Shown: piece after piece, positions 1-10,046 of the stretch
Position numbering within the stretch: position 1 is the stretch's first letter
Layout: each line of letters opens with the position of its first letter
Assembly: GCA_008107755.1 (NCBI GenBank)
Contig: VIRH01000095.1
Span: 1-64,000 of the forward strand
DNA from: Rhodobacterales bacterium
Lineage (GTDB): Bacteria; Pseudomonadota; Alphaproteobacteria; Rhizobiales; Stappiaceae
DNA length: 64,000 bases
Reading direction: 5' to 3'
Notes under the pieces: generated by a model
The model's input: only the letters and a program-made list of their open reading frames with translations
The model's database searches: none
Told to the model about the DNA's origin: nothing
Made by a program: the position numbers and the translations under genes

Positions 1-65
1 GTTCCGGCTCCTCCGGCGGTTCCTCCGGTGGCGGTGGTGGCGGCGGCGGAGGTGGGGGCTGGTAG
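1..65 (+). CDS. C-terminal end of a Gly/Ser-rich protein (partial)
   Basis: The third forward frame is open from the window edge and ends with TAG at 63-65. It encodes a Ser/Gly run followed by an unbroken glycine tract and a terminal Trp. Glycine-rich tails ending in Trp are common at the C-terminus of membrane-anchored TPM-domain (YgcG-like) proteins, so that is one possible identity, but no domain is inside the window. The downstream gltS start lies 125 bases further on the same strand. Confidence 0.45.
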   Translation, partial: SGSSGGSSGGGGGGGGGGGW

Positions 66-189
66 CCGCAGCGCCTCCTGGCCCAAACTCGGAGAACCGC
101 CGTTTCCTGCCGAGTGGGATCGGCTTGCTGGAATCGGACGGTATCAGCCGTCCCTTCAAACTGAAAAGGAAGCCGGATCCGGCGACGTG

Positions 190-1410
190 ATGACAGGCGA
201 TACCATCTCTCTCAACGAGTTCGTCAGTTTCAACCTGGCGATCCTGGTCTATTTCCTGGGTGTTCGCCTGAACAAGAACATCGCCCTCCTGAGGCGCTAC
301 AACATTCCCGAGCCGGTCTCTGGCGGGCTGCTTGTGGCGTTGCTGTCGCTCTGCATCTATCTCGTCCTGGGGCAGAAGATAGGGTTCTCCCTGCAGTCGA
401 GAGACTATCTGCTCTACTGCTTCTTCACCGCCATTGGACTTGATGCCCGCTTCTCCGATCTCGCTCGCGGCGGGAAACCTCTCTTGATCCTGCTTGCGCT
501 GACCGTCCTCTATATGGTGTTGCAAAACACCGTCGGTGTCGGAATCGCGGCAGCTCTGGGTCTTCCTGCCGGCTTCGGTCTGCTGGGCGGGACCATATCG
601 CTGGTCGGCGGCCATGGAACCGCAATCGCCTGGGGACCGAAGCTTGTGGCCGATCATGGCGTTGCCGGCGCGGTCGAGATCGGCGCGGCAACGGCGACCC
701 TTGGGCTGATTGCTGCAAGCCTTCTGGGCGGACCGGTCGGCAACTACCTGATCGAACGCAAGGGCGCGAAGCCGGAACCCGGCTGGCGAAGGGAGGTGCC
801 GGTGATCGGCGTCGAGACCAGTCGTGAGGCAGACACCATCGTCACCCATACCGGGCTGATGAGGTCGCTTCTTGTGCTCAACATAGCCATCGCACTCGGC
901 AACGCTCTGCAGCAGGGGCTGGTGCTGACCGTGGGGATCGACCTGCCGGTTTTCGTCTGCTGTCTTTTCTGCGGCATCGTGCTGTCCAACACGGTGCCCT
1001 TCATCTTTCCCAAGATGACCTGGCCTGCGCGGTCGCGCTCGCTTGCTGTTGTCTCGGACCTATCACTCGGCATCTTTCTGACGATGTCGCTCATGAGCCT
1101 GCAGCTGTGGACGATCGCCGGGCTGGCCGGGCCGATGCTGCTGATCCTGACTGTGCAGATCGTCGTGGCAGCCCTTTTCATTCTGTTGGTTCTGTTTCCC
1201 ATGATGGGCCGAGACTATGATGCGGCAGTCCTTGGAGCCGGGTTCGCAGGCTTTGCCCTCGGTGCAACGCCGACGGCCATTGCCAACATGACGGCCGTGA
1301 CAAAGCGCTACGGTCCGGCAACGCTGGCCTTCCTCATTCTCCCACTTGTGTCGGCCTTCTTCGTCGACCTCGCCAATGCGGTGATTATCCTTCTTTTCCT
1401 TGGCGCGTGA
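190..1410 (+). CDS. gltS: Sodium/glutamate symporter GltS
   Basis: The product is about 406 residues and almost entirely hydrophobic, with roughly ten membrane segments in two similar halves joined by a polar loop near residues 200-220, as in the GltS (ESS) family. The N-terminal half holds a Gly-rich GGTISLVGGHGTAIAWGPK stretch, and the C-terminal half holds GFALGATPTAIANMTAVTKR; both are the family's paired re-entrant signatures. It would import glutamate with Na+ across the inner membrane. The frame stays open upstream, but the ATG at 190 begins just before the first membrane segment and the upstream residues look non-coding. Confidence 0.9.
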   Translation: MTGDTISLNEFVSFNLAILVYFLGVRLNKNIALLRRYNIPEPVSGGLLVALLSLCIYLVLGQKIGFSLQSRDYLLYCFFTAIGLDARFSDLARGGKPLLILLALTVLYMVLQNTVGVGIAAALGLPAGFGLLGGTISLVGGHGTAIAWGPKLVADHGVAGAVEIGAATATLGLIAASLLGGPVGNYLIERKGAKPEPGWRREVPVIGVETSREADTIVTHTGLMRSLLVLNIAIALGNALQQGLVLTVGIDLPVFVCCLFCGIVLSNTVPFIFPKMTWPARSRSLAVVSDLSLGIFLTMSLMSLQLWTIAGLAGPMLLILTVQIVVAALFILLVLFPMMGRDYDAAVLGAGFAGFALGATPTAIANMTAVTKRYGPATLAFLILPLVSAFFVDLANAVIILLFLGA

Positions 1411-1423
1411 GCGGCCGGAAGGA

Positions 1424-3010
1424 TCAGGCGGCGTCCGTCGAGCGGTTCAACCTGCGGCCAGCCGTGTCTCCGGCGCCCAGCAGGGACAGGGTCTCTTCGG
1501 CGGCAACCGCCTCTGCATAGAGATAGCCCTGGCTGCTTTGGCAGCCGCTGGACGTCAGAGCGTCGTGGACGCTGGTCTCTTCCACGCCTTCCGCGACAAC
1601 ATCGATATCCAACCCTCTCGACAGCACCAGAATGGCTTCGATGATGGCGGCCGATTGCCGATCCGTGAGGAGGCGGTTGGTGAAGGACTTGTCGATCTTG
1701 ACCTTCTTGATCGGAAAGTCGCGCAGATAGCTGAGGCTGGAATGGCCGACGCCGAAATCGTCGAGTGCAATGCTGACGCCGCTTTGGGTCAGCTGCTCGA
1801 GAATGAGCCTTGCGGTATCCGTGTTCTTGATCAGCGATGTTTCGGTGATCTCAAGAACCAGCCGCTCTGCCGGAAAGCCGCGCGTTTCCAGAATGGATGC
1901 GACAAGCATGGGCAGTTCGACATCCTGAAGCTGCACAGGTGACAGATTGAAGGAAAGGTAAAGTGGCTCCGGCCAGGTCGTCGCAACCGTACAGGCTTCC
2001 TGAAGCAGGTGGATCGTCAGATCGGAAATGAGCCCGCAATCCTCGGCGATCGGGATGAACTGGTCCGGCGGTACGTCGCCGAGGTCGCTGTCCGACCAGC
2101 GCGCAAGGGCTTCGAAGCCGGCGATGGCGCCGGTCTTCATGTTCATGATGGGCTGAAAATGGACCCTGATCCTGCGCTCGGTGATCGCCAGACGCAGACG
2201 TTGCTCCAGTAGCGAGCGATGCAGGATGGCTGCATCCATGTCCTCTTCAAAAAAGCGGTAGGATGAGCGCCCGCTCGCCTTTGCCCGATAGAGGGCAATG
2301 TCCGCCTTTCGCAGAAGCTCGGCGATCGTGTTGCCATTGCACGGGGCGGTGGCAATGCCAATGCCTGCACTGATGGAGACCTTTCGGTTCTGGAATTCGA
2401 AATGATCGTTGATCCTGGCCAGCAGCCGGCTCGCATAGGAGGCGACCTCGGTCTTGCGCCGGAAAGTCGGGGAGACGATTGCGAATTCGTCACCTCCCAT
2501 TCGTGCGACGAGGCCGCCTTCGCCGGCAGCTTCCACCAGCCGGTCTGAAAGGCTGCGCAGAAGCGTGTCGCCGAAGGCGTGACCATAGACATCGTTGATG
2601 GGCTTGAAGCCGTCGAGATCCAGCATCATCACCGCGCGTGCCTGTTCCGTGCCGACATCGCAGATCATTTGCGGAAATACATCCAGCAGACACCGTCGGT
2701 TGGGCAGACCCGTCAACGGATCGTGCTGAGCCAGGGAAAGTGCCTCTGTGTGGGCGTGGGACCTGAAGCACAGTTCCTCACTCAGGCGACGGGTTGCCCA
2801 AATGCCCATCATCAGCCCGAGCAACGCGATCGCCAGGAGAACACCGGAAACCAGTTCATTCGACAAGTGCTGGTGATCCGGCGTTTCACCCAGAAAGTGA
2901 CTCGGGACCAGAAGCAGTCCGATAAAAAGCGCGAGAGCGAGTACAAGTAAAACTTTCATAGATCGGACGAGTAATCGATTAAATTGTGAGGTTTTCATAT
3001 TGATTGTCAT
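1424..3010 (-). CDS. GGDEF-EAL c-di-GMP turnover protein, membrane-anchored
   Basis: The protein has 528 residues. Two membrane segments (about 18-35 and 53-72) enclose a short periplasmic loop, followed by a GGDEF domain (about 90-255, intact GGDEF at 172-176) and an EAL domain (about 265-520, EAL at 300-302). The EAL domain keeps the catalytic signatures LEITE, DDFGVG, KIDKSF and AEGVEE, so phosphodiesterase activity is expected. The cyclase motif is intact, but the RxxD inhibitory site normally just before GGDEF is absent. There is no obvious sensory domain beyond the short loop. It converges on gltS, 13 bases from its stop, and stands alone as a transcription unit. Confidence 0.93.
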   Translation of the reverse strand: MTINMKTSQFNRLLVRSMKVLLVLALALFIGLLLVPSHFLGETPDHQHLSNELVSGVLLAIALLGLMMGIWATRRLSEELCFRSHAHTEALSLAQHDPLTGLPNRRCLLDVFPQMICDVGTEQARAVMMLDLDGFKPINDVYGHAFGDTLLRSLSDRLVEAAGEGGLVARMGGDEFAIVSPTFRRKTEVASYASRLLARINDHFEFQNRKVSISAGIGIATAPCNGNTIAELLRKADIALYRAKASGRSSYRFFEEDMDAAILHRSLLEQRLRLAITERRIRVHFQPIMNMKTGAIAGFEALARWSDSDLGDVPPDQFIPIAEDCGLISDLTIHLLQEACTVATTWPEPLYLSFNLSPVQLQDVELPMLVASILETRGFPAERLVLEITETSLIKNTDTARLILEQLTQSGVSIALDDFGVGHSSLSYLRDFPIKKVKIDKSFTNRLLTDRQSAAIIEAILVLSRGLDIDVVAEGVEETSVHDALTSSGCQSSQGYLYAEAVAAEETLSLLGAGDTAGRRLNRSTDAA

Positions 3011-3350
3011 TTTCCACGATGTAAAAGTGGGTAATACGAAATATTATTATATTTAAATTTAAGAAATGGGATAAAGATTTCATGTTTTAATTGTCGTAAT
3101 TACCTAGAGATTCCTCTTTACCTTAAAGATTCGTTTTGCAAAGCAAGTGGAACGTAGATGTTTGCCTGTCGATGCCGCTTTGGTGACGGTGCGGGGGCAA
3201 TGTGGATCGTGACCGTTCCAGGAAGGAAGCCTTGGCCCGGCTGGCGGGCTGGAGCACCCGAAAGGGGGTGACAAGAGACCGCCGACTTGGTAACGGACGC
3301 TCTGACTTTCTAAGGTGGCGTCCCACCCCGATCCAAAGGCCCAGAATTCC
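3011..3350. other. Intergenic region between c-di-GMP gene and glyS
   Basis: The first 120 bases are very AT-rich and should carry the promoter of the leftward GGDEF-EAL gene. The remainder is GC-rich and leads into glyS. I see no RNA gene, and no glyQ or remnant of it. Confidence 0.5.
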
Positions 3351-5438
3351 ATGCCCGATCTTCTGCTTGAGCTTTTCAGCGAAGAGATTCCCGCCCGCAT
3401 GCAGCGCAAGGCTGCGGACGATCTGAAGTCGCTCGTGACAAACGCCCTGGTGGATGCCGGTTTGCCCTATGAGGGCGCAAAATCCTTTGCAACCCCACGC
3501 CGGCTGGCGCTTCAGGTCGCCGGCGTTCCGGTCGCCTCGGCAGCGACACGCGAGGAGCGCAAGGGCCCGCGCGTCGGAGCGCCGGAAAAGGCTGTCGAAG
3601 GGTTTCTGCGGGGCGCTGGGCTGAACTCGATCGACGAAGCCAGCATCCAGAGCGACCCGAAGAAGGGCGACTTCTACGTCGCTGTCATCGAAAAGCCGGG
3701 CCGGTCGGCGATCGACATCATTGCTGAATTCATGCCCGGAATCCTGCGCAATTTCCCGTGGCAAAAGTCCATGCGCTGGGGAACGGCGACGACCAAATGG
3801 GTGCGTCCGCTCCACTCCATCGTTGCAACCTTCGGTCCGGAGACCGAGGAGCCAGATGTCGTGCCTTTCGACTTCGACGGCATCGCCTCGGGGCAGACGA
3901 CACGCGGTCACCGTTTCCTTGCGGACGAAGTCTTCCGCGTCCGCCGGTTCGACGACTACGCGACAAGCCTGGAAAAGCACAAGGTCGTGCTCGATGCCGA
4001 CCGGCGCAAGGACATCATATTGAACGATGCCAAGGACCGGGCGCTGGCGCTCGGACTTGAGCTGGTCGAAGATCCGGGGCTGCTGGATGAAGTGGCCGGC
4101 CTCGTGGAATGGCCGGTGGTTCTGACGGGCAGTTTCGACGAGGATTTCCTTACGATCCCGGACGAGTGCATTCAGCTCACCATCCGCGTGAACCAGAAGT
4201 GCTTCGTGCTGAAGGATCCGACGAGTGGGCGCCTCGCCAACCGCTTTGTGCTGATCTCCAACCTGGTGGCCGAGGACGGCGGCAAGACCGTCGTCGCCGG
4301 AAACGAGAAGGTGATCCGCGCCCGTCTCTCCGACGCGCGCTTCTTCTGGGAAACGGACCTCAAGTCGAAGCTCTCGGACAATCTGCCGAAGCTTGACGAG
4401 GTCAAGTTCCATGAAAAGCTCGGCAGCGTCGGCGAACGCGTCAAACGGCTGGTTTCCCTGTCCGGAAAGCTGGCGCCGATCGTGGGGGCAGATGCGGAAA
4501 AGGCCAAGCGCGCTGCTGAGCTCGCAAAAGCCGATCTCGTCTCCCTGATGGTCTATGAGTTCCCCGAGCTGCAGGGCCTTATGGGCCGCTACTACGCGGC
4601 AGCACAGGGCGAAGACGCTTCCGTCGCCACGGCGATCGAGGACCACTACAAGCCGCAGGGGCCTTCCGACAGGGCGCCGACCGACCCGGTGGCGATTGCC
4701 GTTGCCCTTGCCGAGAAGCTGGATCTTCTTGCCGGCTTCTGGGCCATCGACGAAAAGCCGACCGGTTCCAAGGACCCTTACGCCCTGAGGCGCGCCGCAC
4801 TCGGCGTGATCCGGATCGTGCTGGAGAACAATCTGAGGCTCAATCTTGCCGGTGAAATCCGTGCGGCCCTCGACTTGCAGTCGGTCACCGTTTCGGATCC
4901 GGCAGGTGTTGTGGCTGATCTGCTTTCCTTCTTTGCCGACCGTCTGAAGGTTCACCTCAAGGACGAAGGCGCCCGTCACGATCTGATCGACGCGGTCTTT
5001 GCGCTCGAGGGCCAGGACGACTTGCTGATGGTCGTCAGGCGGGTCGAGGCGCTCGGCAAGTTCGTATCGTCCGACGACGGTGCAAACCTTCTTGCCGGCT
5101 ACAAGCGCGCGGTGAACATCCTGAGGGCGGAAGAAAAGAAGGACGGCAAGTCTGTTTCCGGGCGGCCGCATGCGGATCATCTCAAGGAGCAGGCCGAAAT
5201 CGATCTTGCCGCGGCAATCGACACTGCCCGCGCCGAAGCGGCCGAGGCGGTGACATTGGAGAACTTCGAAGGCGCGATGGAAGCCCTGTCGAAGCTGCGG
5301 GCGCCTGTCGACCGGTTCTTCGAGGAAATTCTCGTCAATGACGAAGATCCGGCGCTGCGTCTCAACCGGCTTCAGCTGCTTGCCGAAATCCGCGATGCCA
5401 CCCACGTGGTGGCGGATTTCTCGAAAGTGGCCGGGTAA
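3351..5438 (+). CDS. glyS: Glycyl-tRNA synthetase beta subunit
   Basis: The product is about 695 residues, the usual size for the beta chain of the bacterial alpha2beta2 glycyl-tRNA synthetase. It opens with the diagnostic [15 protein letters not shown] stretch and ends with the family's HD/anticodon-binding region ([18 protein letters not shown]). It charges tRNA-Gly in the cytoplasm together with GlyQ. An in-frame GTG at 3315 would add 12 residues, but the ATG at 3351 matches the family start, with an AAAGG about 10 bases upstream. The gene for the alpha subunit, usually immediately upstream, is not in this window. Confidence 0.96.
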   Translation: MPDLLLELFSEEIPARMQRKAADDLKSLVTNALVDAGLPYEGAKSFATPRRLALQVAGVPVASAATREERKGPRVGAPEKAVEGFLRGAGLNSIDEASIQSDPKKGDFYVAVIEKPGRSAIDIIAEFMPGILRNFPWQKSMRWGTATTKWVRPLHSIVATFGPETEEPDVVPFDFDGIASGQTTRGHRFLADEVFRVRRFDDYATSLEKHKVVLDADRRKDIILNDAKDRALALGLELVEDPGLLDEVAGLVEWPVVLTGSFDEDFLTIPDECIQLTIRVNQKCFVLKDPTSGRLANRFVLISNLVAEDGGKTVVAGNEKVIRARLSDARFFWETDLKSKLSDNLPKLDEVKFHEKLGSVGERVKRLVSLSGKLAPIVGADAEKAKRAAELAKADLVSLMVYEFPELQGLMGRYYAAAQGEDASVATAIEDHYKPQGPSDRAPTDPVAIAVALAEKLDLLAGFWAIDEKPTGSKDPYALRRAALGVIRIVLENNLRLNLAGEIRAALDLQSVTVSDPAGVVADLLSFFADRLKVHLKDEGARHDLIDAVFALEGQDDLLMVVRRVEALGKFVSSDDGANLLAGYKRAVNILRAEEKKDGKSVSGRPHADHLKEQAEIDLAAAIDTARAEAAEAVTLENFEGAMEALSKLRAPVDRFFEEILVNDEDPALRLNRLQLLAEIRDATHVVADFSKVAG

Positions 5439-5539
5439 GCGGACGGGTTCGTCAGGCTGGGCTGAGCGGAGGCGCCGCAAGGCTCAGCCATTTGCTGAAA
5501 CCCACCGGTATCTCCCCATCACTGGACGACTCCAGCATG

Positions 5540-5560
5540 CCGGAAAACCCGGTTTTCCGG
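5540..5560. repeat. Perfect inverted repeat between convergent glyS and MFS gene
   Basis: Ten-base arms CCGGAAAACC and GGTTTTCCGG flank a single C. It sits between two convergent genes, where it could act as a bidirectional transcription end, although no T-run follows on either strand. Confidence 0.5.
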
Positions 5561-5625
5561 ACCCGGCAGCGCCGGCATCCTCGCAGGTCGACGCACAGAG
5601 AGTGCATCTGAGCGGACTGGCTGAC

Positions 5626-6861
5626 CTATTCTGCTGCCGATTCCTGCGCGAGCCGCGGAACCGGCTTTTCCTCGATCGGCCAGTGAACGATGGCAGCCAG
5701 GACGCCGAGGACGATCGCGCACCACCAGATTAGGTCGTAGGAGCCGGTCTGGTCATAGATCTTTCCACCCAGCCAGACGCCCAGGAACGAGCCGATCTGG
5801 TGTGACAGGAAGACGAAGCCGAAGAGCGTTGCCATATAGCGCGGCCCGAACATGACGGCGACAAGGCCGGACGTTGGCGGCACGGTCGACAGCCACAGCA
5901 ATCCCATGACCGCCGAAAAGGCGAGCACCGACGCGGGCGTGACCGGCAGCATGATGAAGGCGAGGATCGCGACCGACCGTCCGATGTAGATCAGCGACAG
6001 GAAGATCGGCTTGGAGTAGCGGCCGCCGATATAGCCGGAAAGCAGCGAGCCGAAGATGTTGGACAGTCCGATCAGCCCGATGGAGATCGCGCCCCAGCTC
6101 GGGTCGAGGCCGAGATCGGCAATATAGGGCGGCAGATGAACGGTGATGAAGGCGAGGTGGAACCCGCAGACGAAGAAGCCGAGCGTCAGCAGGATGTAGC
6201 CGCGGTTCCCAAAGGCTTCCGCCATGGCTGCCGTTATCTTCTGGTCGTTCGCAGGATTGCCGTTCTTCGGATATTCGGACTTGCCCCTGAGAACGATCGC
6301 CAGAAGCGGAATGAAGGCGACGACGCCGGCAAAGGCCAGAAGGGTATCCTGCCAACCGATATGGGCAATCAGCGTTCCGCCGAGCGGGGCGAACAGAAAC
6401 TGGCCGAGCGAGCCGGAGGCTGTCCCGATCCCGAAGGCCAGAGATCGCTGCTGGGGCGTGACCGCGCGTCCAAAGGCGGCGAGCACCAGCGAAAAGGACG
6501 AAAAGGCGATGCCGAGGCCGACGAGTACGCCCGCCGAGAGATGCAGCGCGACCGTGCTTTCCGCGCTCATCATCAAAAGGAGGCCGGCGACATAGAGCAG
6601 GGCGCCGAGCGTCATCGTCTTCCAGGTTCCGTATCTGTCGGACATCATGCCGGCAAAAGGCTGGGCAACACCCCAGACCAGGTTCTGGATGGCGATGGCG
6701 AGGGCAAAGATCTCCCGGCTCCAGTCGCGGGCTTCTGTCATCGGCTGGAAGAAGAGCCCCATGGCCGAGCGCGGTCCGAAGGACACCATCGCGATGAGGC
6801 AGCCGCACGCGATGATGAGCGGGATATTGGGTCCGGTCCGGACGGAGGAGGCAGTGGCCAT
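5626..6861 (-). CDS. MFS transporter
   Basis: The 411-residue protein has twelve predicted membrane segments. The loop after segment 2 reads GMMSDRYGTWKT, the major-facilitator signature region. It begins with a hydrophobic segment (LIIACGCLIAMVSFGPRSAM) typical of the oxalate/formate-antiporter-like branch. The substrate cannot be read from sequence. It is monocistronic, convergent with glyS and divergent from nadA. An inverted repeat lies directly before its start codon and could be the operator of an unlinked regulator. Confidence 0.87.
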   Translation of the reverse strand: MATASSVRTGPNIPLIIACGCLIAMVSFGPRSAMGLFFQPMTEARDWSREIFALAIAIQNLVWGVAQPFAGMMSDRYGTWKTMTLGALLYVAGLLLMMSAESTVALHLSAGVLVGLGIAFSSFSLVLAAFGRAVTPQQRSLAFGIGTASGSLGQFLFAPLGGTLIAHIGWQDTLLAFAGVVAFIPLLAIVLRGKSEYPKNGNPANDQKITAAMAEAFGNRGYILLTLGFFVCGFHLAFITVHLPPYIADLGLDPSWGAISIGLIGLSNIFGSLLSGYIGGRYSKPIFLSLIYIGRSVAILAFIMLPVTPASVLAFSAVMGLLWLSTVPPTSGLVAVMFGPRYMATLFGFVFLSHQIGSFLGVWLGGKIYDQTGSYDLIWWCAIVLGVLAAIVHWPIEEKPVPRLAQESAAE

Positions 6862-6865
6862 GAAT

Positions 6866-6897
6866 GTATCTCACATCGTAATATGACGATAAGATAC
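6866..6897. promoter_or_regulatory. Dyad element immediately upstream of the MFS gene
   Basis: Outer arms GTATCT and AGATAC (6866-6871, 6892-6897) enclose inner arms ATCGT and ACGAT (6875-6879, 6886-6890). The element begins 5 bases before the MFS start codon on its strand, so it is either an operator for a dimeric repressor or a hairpin over the ribosome-binding region. The regulator is unknown. Confidence 0.4.
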
Positions 6898-7154
6898 GTC
6901 GGCGGGTAGAAATTGAGAAACGCCTATTATTGATTGAAAGGATAAGGAACAGGAATGGATCACGGACGCACCCCAGTCGTCCGGTGGTTATTCGCACGCC
7001 AGTATTTTTGTCCTACGCCATTGTAATTTCAGACAAATATGAGAGCAGGGCAAAATAATCGGGAAAGCGATAGATTCTTGAGCGAAGGGCGCTTATATAA
7101 ACTCTGAAAGAGCAAAAGCGTATGGGCCTGGTGCCCCTTTTGTTTTGGCTGTAA

Positions 7155-7173
7155 TATGCTCAAATTGAGTATA
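7155..7173. promoter_or_regulatory. Palindromic operator upstream of nadA, likely NadQ site
   Basis: The 19-base element TATGCTCAAATTGAGTATA is palindromic except for one pair and the centre. It overlaps a TATAAT at 7170-7175 with a TTGGCT 19 bases before it, so a bound repressor would block the promoter. nadQ lies about 5 kb away in this window. Assigning the site to NadQ rests on the known control of nad genes by this regulator in alphaproteobacteria, and on position. Confidence 0.6.
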
Positions 7174-7228
7174 ATAAGTTCGCCGGACGCGGCACAAGCC
7201 TCGGCCCGCAATGGAAAGGGAGGTCGTC

Positions 7229-8311
7229 ATGACCATAGCCCAGACGAAAGCACCGGTCGGAGAGCCGATTGGCAAGGGTCTGACAGCGTTGGACCGTTTA
7301 GGCGCGATCGAGCGTCCGGATCTTCGCTACACGCCGGAAGTCGCGAAGGCGACTGCGCCGATCTACGAAAAGGTCAAGCACATCATTCCCGCGATCGAGT
7401 GGCCGGCTCTGGCGCCGACCATCCATGCGATCAACGAACTGAAAAAGCAGCGCAACGCCGTCATTCTGGCGCATAATTACATGACGCCGGACATCTATCA
7501 CGGTGTCGCGGACATTGTCGGCGACAGCCTGCAGCTCGCCATCGAGGCAACACGCACCGAAGCGGACGTGATCGTCCAGTGCGGCGTGCACTTCATGGCC
7601 GAAACCTCCAAGATCCTGAGCCCGGAAAAGACGGTGCTCATTCCGGACATGCGCGCGGGCTGCTCGCTGGCAGAGTCCATCACCGGCGCCGACGTACGCG
7701 GTCTGCGCGAACGCAATCCCGGCGTGCCGATCATCACCTACGTGAACACCTCTGCCGAGGTGAAGGCGGAGTGCGACATCTGCTGCACGTCGTCCAATGC
7801 GCTCCAGGTGGTCGAAAGCTTCGGTGTCGACAGGGTGTTCCTGGTCCCGGACAAGTATCTGGCCGCCAATGTCGGCAACAAGACCGACGTCGAGGTTCTG
7901 GTCTGGGATGGCGCTTGCGAGGTGCATGAGCGCTTCACCGCCGACGAACTGCGCGACTATCGGAAGATCGACCCGGACGTGAAGATCATCGCCCATCCGG
8001 AATGTCCGCCAGAAGTCGTGGCTGAGGCCGACTTTGCCGGCTCCACGGCCCACATGATCGACTGGGTGAAAACGAAGAAGCCGGAAAAGGTGATGATGAT
8101 CACCGAGTGCTCGATGGCCGACAACGTCGCCAGCGAGACGCCGGGCGTCGACTATATCCGTCCGTGCAACCTTTGCCCGCACATGAAGCGGATCACCCTG
8201 AACAAGATCCTCGAGTCTCTTGTGGAGATGAAAGAGGAAGTGGTGGTCGATCCGGCAATCGCCGACAGGGCCCGCACGGCGGTCGAACGGATGATCAACT
8301 TGAAAATCTGA
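7229..8311 (+). CDS. nadA: Quinolinate synthase NadA
   Basis: The 360-residue protein condenses iminoaspartate with dihydroxyacetone phosphate to quinolinate, the second step of de novo NAD synthesis. Family stretches are clear: [33 protein letters not shown] and [14 protein letters not shown]. Cysteines for the oxygen-labile 4Fe-4S cluster occur in QCGVHF, DICCTSS and RPCNLCPHM. The ATG at 7229 is preferred over an in-frame ATG at 7211 because AAAGGGAGG ends 5 bases before it. It is first in the nadA-nadB-nadC operon. Confidence 0.97.
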   Translation: MTIAQTKAPVGEPIGKGLTALDRLGAIERPDLRYTPEVAKATAPIYEKVKHIIPAIEWPALAPTIHAINELKKQRNAVILAHNYMTPDIYHGVADIVGDSLQLAIEATRTEADVIVQCGVHFMAETSKILSPEKTVLIPDMRAGCSLAESITGADVRGLRERNPGVPIITYVNTSAEVKAECDICCTSSNALQVVESFGVDRVFLVPDKYLAANVGNKTDVEVLVWDGACEVHERFTADELRDYRKIDPDVKIIAHPECPPEVVAEADFAGSTAHMIDWVKTKKPEKVMMITECSMADNVASETPGVDYIRPCNLCPHMKRITLNKILESLVEMKEEVVVDPAIADRARTAVERMINLKI

Positions 8312-8421
8312 CCGCAAGTGGTCTAAACCGCGATATGCTATCCTTCCGGGCCGGCCTGCCCTGATGGCGGTCGGCCCGGAAGTCTTTCGGGCAATGCCCA
8401 ATCTGTTCCAGGAAGTTTCCC

Positions 8422-10023
8422 ATGGCCGTGTCGGTTGAGGATTTTGCTCCTGCCCATCTGGGCAAGGATGTGGATGATGTCGTCATTCTTGGAGGCGGTC
8501 TTGCGGGCCTGTTCTGCGCCCTGAAACTGAGCCCCCGGCCGGTGACCGTCATTACCAACGCTCCCATCGGCGAAGGTGCCTCCTCCGTCTGGGCGCAGGG
8601 CGGCATTGCCGCCGCCATCTCCGAAGAGGACTCGGTCGAAGAGCACCGCGACGATACGCTGGCCGCCGGCTGCGGCATCTGCGAAGCCAGAATCGTGGAG
8701 GATATGACCCGCGAGGGCAACCAGCGCGTCCACGACCTTCTGAGCTATGGTGTTCCCTTCGATCAGGATCTCGAGGGACGGCTGAAATTCTCGCGCGAGG
8801 CAGCCCATTCGCACAGCCGTGTCGTTCGCGTACGTGGTGACATGGCTGGCCGCGCAATCATGGATGCCCTGGTTGCAGCGGTGCGCAAGACGCCGTCCAT
8901 CCGCATTCTCGAAGGCTATATCGGCGAAAGCTTCATCGGCGAAGGCCGCTATGTCACGGGCGTGCTGGCGCGCCGGCGCGGGGGGATCGAGCGTCTCGCC
9001 TTTCCCGCAAGGGCGGTCGTGCTCGCCTCTGGTGGCATCGGTCATCTTTACGGCCTGACCACAAATCCGCACGAGGCGAACGGCCACGGCCTGGCGATGG
9101 CCGCGCGTGCCGGTGCCGTCATCGCCGATGCCGAATTCGTCCAGTTCCATCCGACCGCACTCAATGTCGGCCGCGACCCGGCTCCGCTGGCGACCGAAGT
9201 GCTGCGCGGAGAAGGCGCCACCCTCGTCAACCAGGCGGGGGAGCGCTTCATGGAAGGGGGCCATCCGGATCTTGAACTCGCGCCGCGCGACATCGTCGCG
9301 CGTGCGATCTTCCGGGAAATCGAGGAAGGGCGTGGTGCATTTCTGGATTGCCGGCAGGCGGTCGGTGCGCGCTTCAGGGACGACTTTCCGACTGTCTTCG
9401 CGGCGGCACAGGAAGCCGGCATCGACCCCGCCACAGACCTTCTGCCGATTGCGCCAGCCGAGCATTACCATATGGGCGGCGTCCTGACCGATGCGAACGG
9501 CCGTACGTCGCTGGACGGCCTCTGGGCCGCGGGCGAGGTGGCCTCTACCGGGGCGCATGGCGCAAACCGCCTTGCCTCGAATTCACTGCTCGAAGCTGTT
9601 GTCTTCGCCGCAAGGATCGCCGAGGACATCCAGGGCCTCATGCCGACGCCGCGTAGTGCCTTCTGGGACGAGATGGACGACGAGCCCGGCCTGCCGAGCC
9701 AGCGCAATGTCGAAGAGCGGAACGCGATCTCGGTTTTGCGGAAGACGCTTTTGAAGAACGTCGGCGTCCTGCGCGACGCGCAAGGACTGAAGACCGCTCT
9801 TGCAGACATCGCGCTTGCCGAAAAGAGCTGTGTGCGCCAGTCGATCAAAAACATGATGGCCGCCGGCAAGATCATTGCTGCTGCCGCGCTCAATCGCGAA
9901 GAAAGCCGCGGCGGTCACTTCCGCAAGGATTTCCCGGCGGAAAACCCGGCCATGGCGAAGCGCTCCTATCTGACGCTCGCCCAGATCGACAAGATCGCGG
10001 CGGATGCCCTCGAAACTGCCTGA
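8422..10023 (+). CDS. nadB: L-aspartate oxidase NadB
   Basis: The 533-residue flavoprotein oxidises L-aspartate to iminoaspartate for NadA. An FAD-binding [13 protein letters not shown] stretch lies near residues 22-34. The succinate-dehydrogenase-like signatures [12 protein letters not shown] and [21 protein letters not shown] follow, then the substrate-capping [21 protein letters not shown]. An AGGAAG sits 6 bases before the ATG. It lies 110 bases downstream of nadA and 23 bases before nadC, in one transcription unit. Confidence 0.97.
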   Translation: MAVSVEDFAPAHLGKDVDDVVILGGGLAGLFCALKLSPRPVTVITNAPIGEGASSVWAQGGIAAAISEEDSVEEHRDDTLAAGCGICEARIVEDMTREGNQRVHDLLSYGVPFDQDLEGRLKFSREAAHSHSRVVRVRGDMAGRAIMDALVAAVRKTPSIRILEGYIGESFIGEGRYVTGVLARRRGGIERLAFPARAVVLASGGIGHLYGLTTNPHEANGHGLAMAARAGAVIADAEFVQFHPTALNVGRDPAPLATEVLRGEGATLVNQAGERFMEGGHPDLELAPRDIVARAIFREIEEGRGAFLDCRQAVGARFRDDFPTVFAAAQEAGIDPATDLLPIAPAEHYHMGGVLTDANGRTSLDGLWAAGEVASTGAHGANRLASNSLLEAVVFAARIAEDIQGLMPTPRSAFWDEMDDEPGLPSQRNVEERNAISVLRKTLLKNVGVLRDAQGLKTALADIALAEKSCVRQSIKNMMAAGKIIAAAALNREESRGGHFRKDFPAENPAMAKRSYLTLAQIDKIAADALETA

Positions 10024-10046
10024 GCCGTGACACGGCGGAGAACTCC

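Larger units (their letters stand above)
6862..7228. other. Divergent intergenic region, MFS gene / nadA
   Basis: This is an AT-rich promoter region for the leftward MFS gene and the rightward nad operon. It holds a dyad next to the MFS start (6866-6897) and a palindrome upstream of nadA (7155-7173). I found no further gene in it. Confidence 0.6.

Noticed and set aside
3123-5480. Long leftward open frame of about 785 codons opposite glyS
   Set aside because: It lies entirely antisense to a clear glyS, is Arg/His/Gly-rich without any domain, and reflects high GC content.
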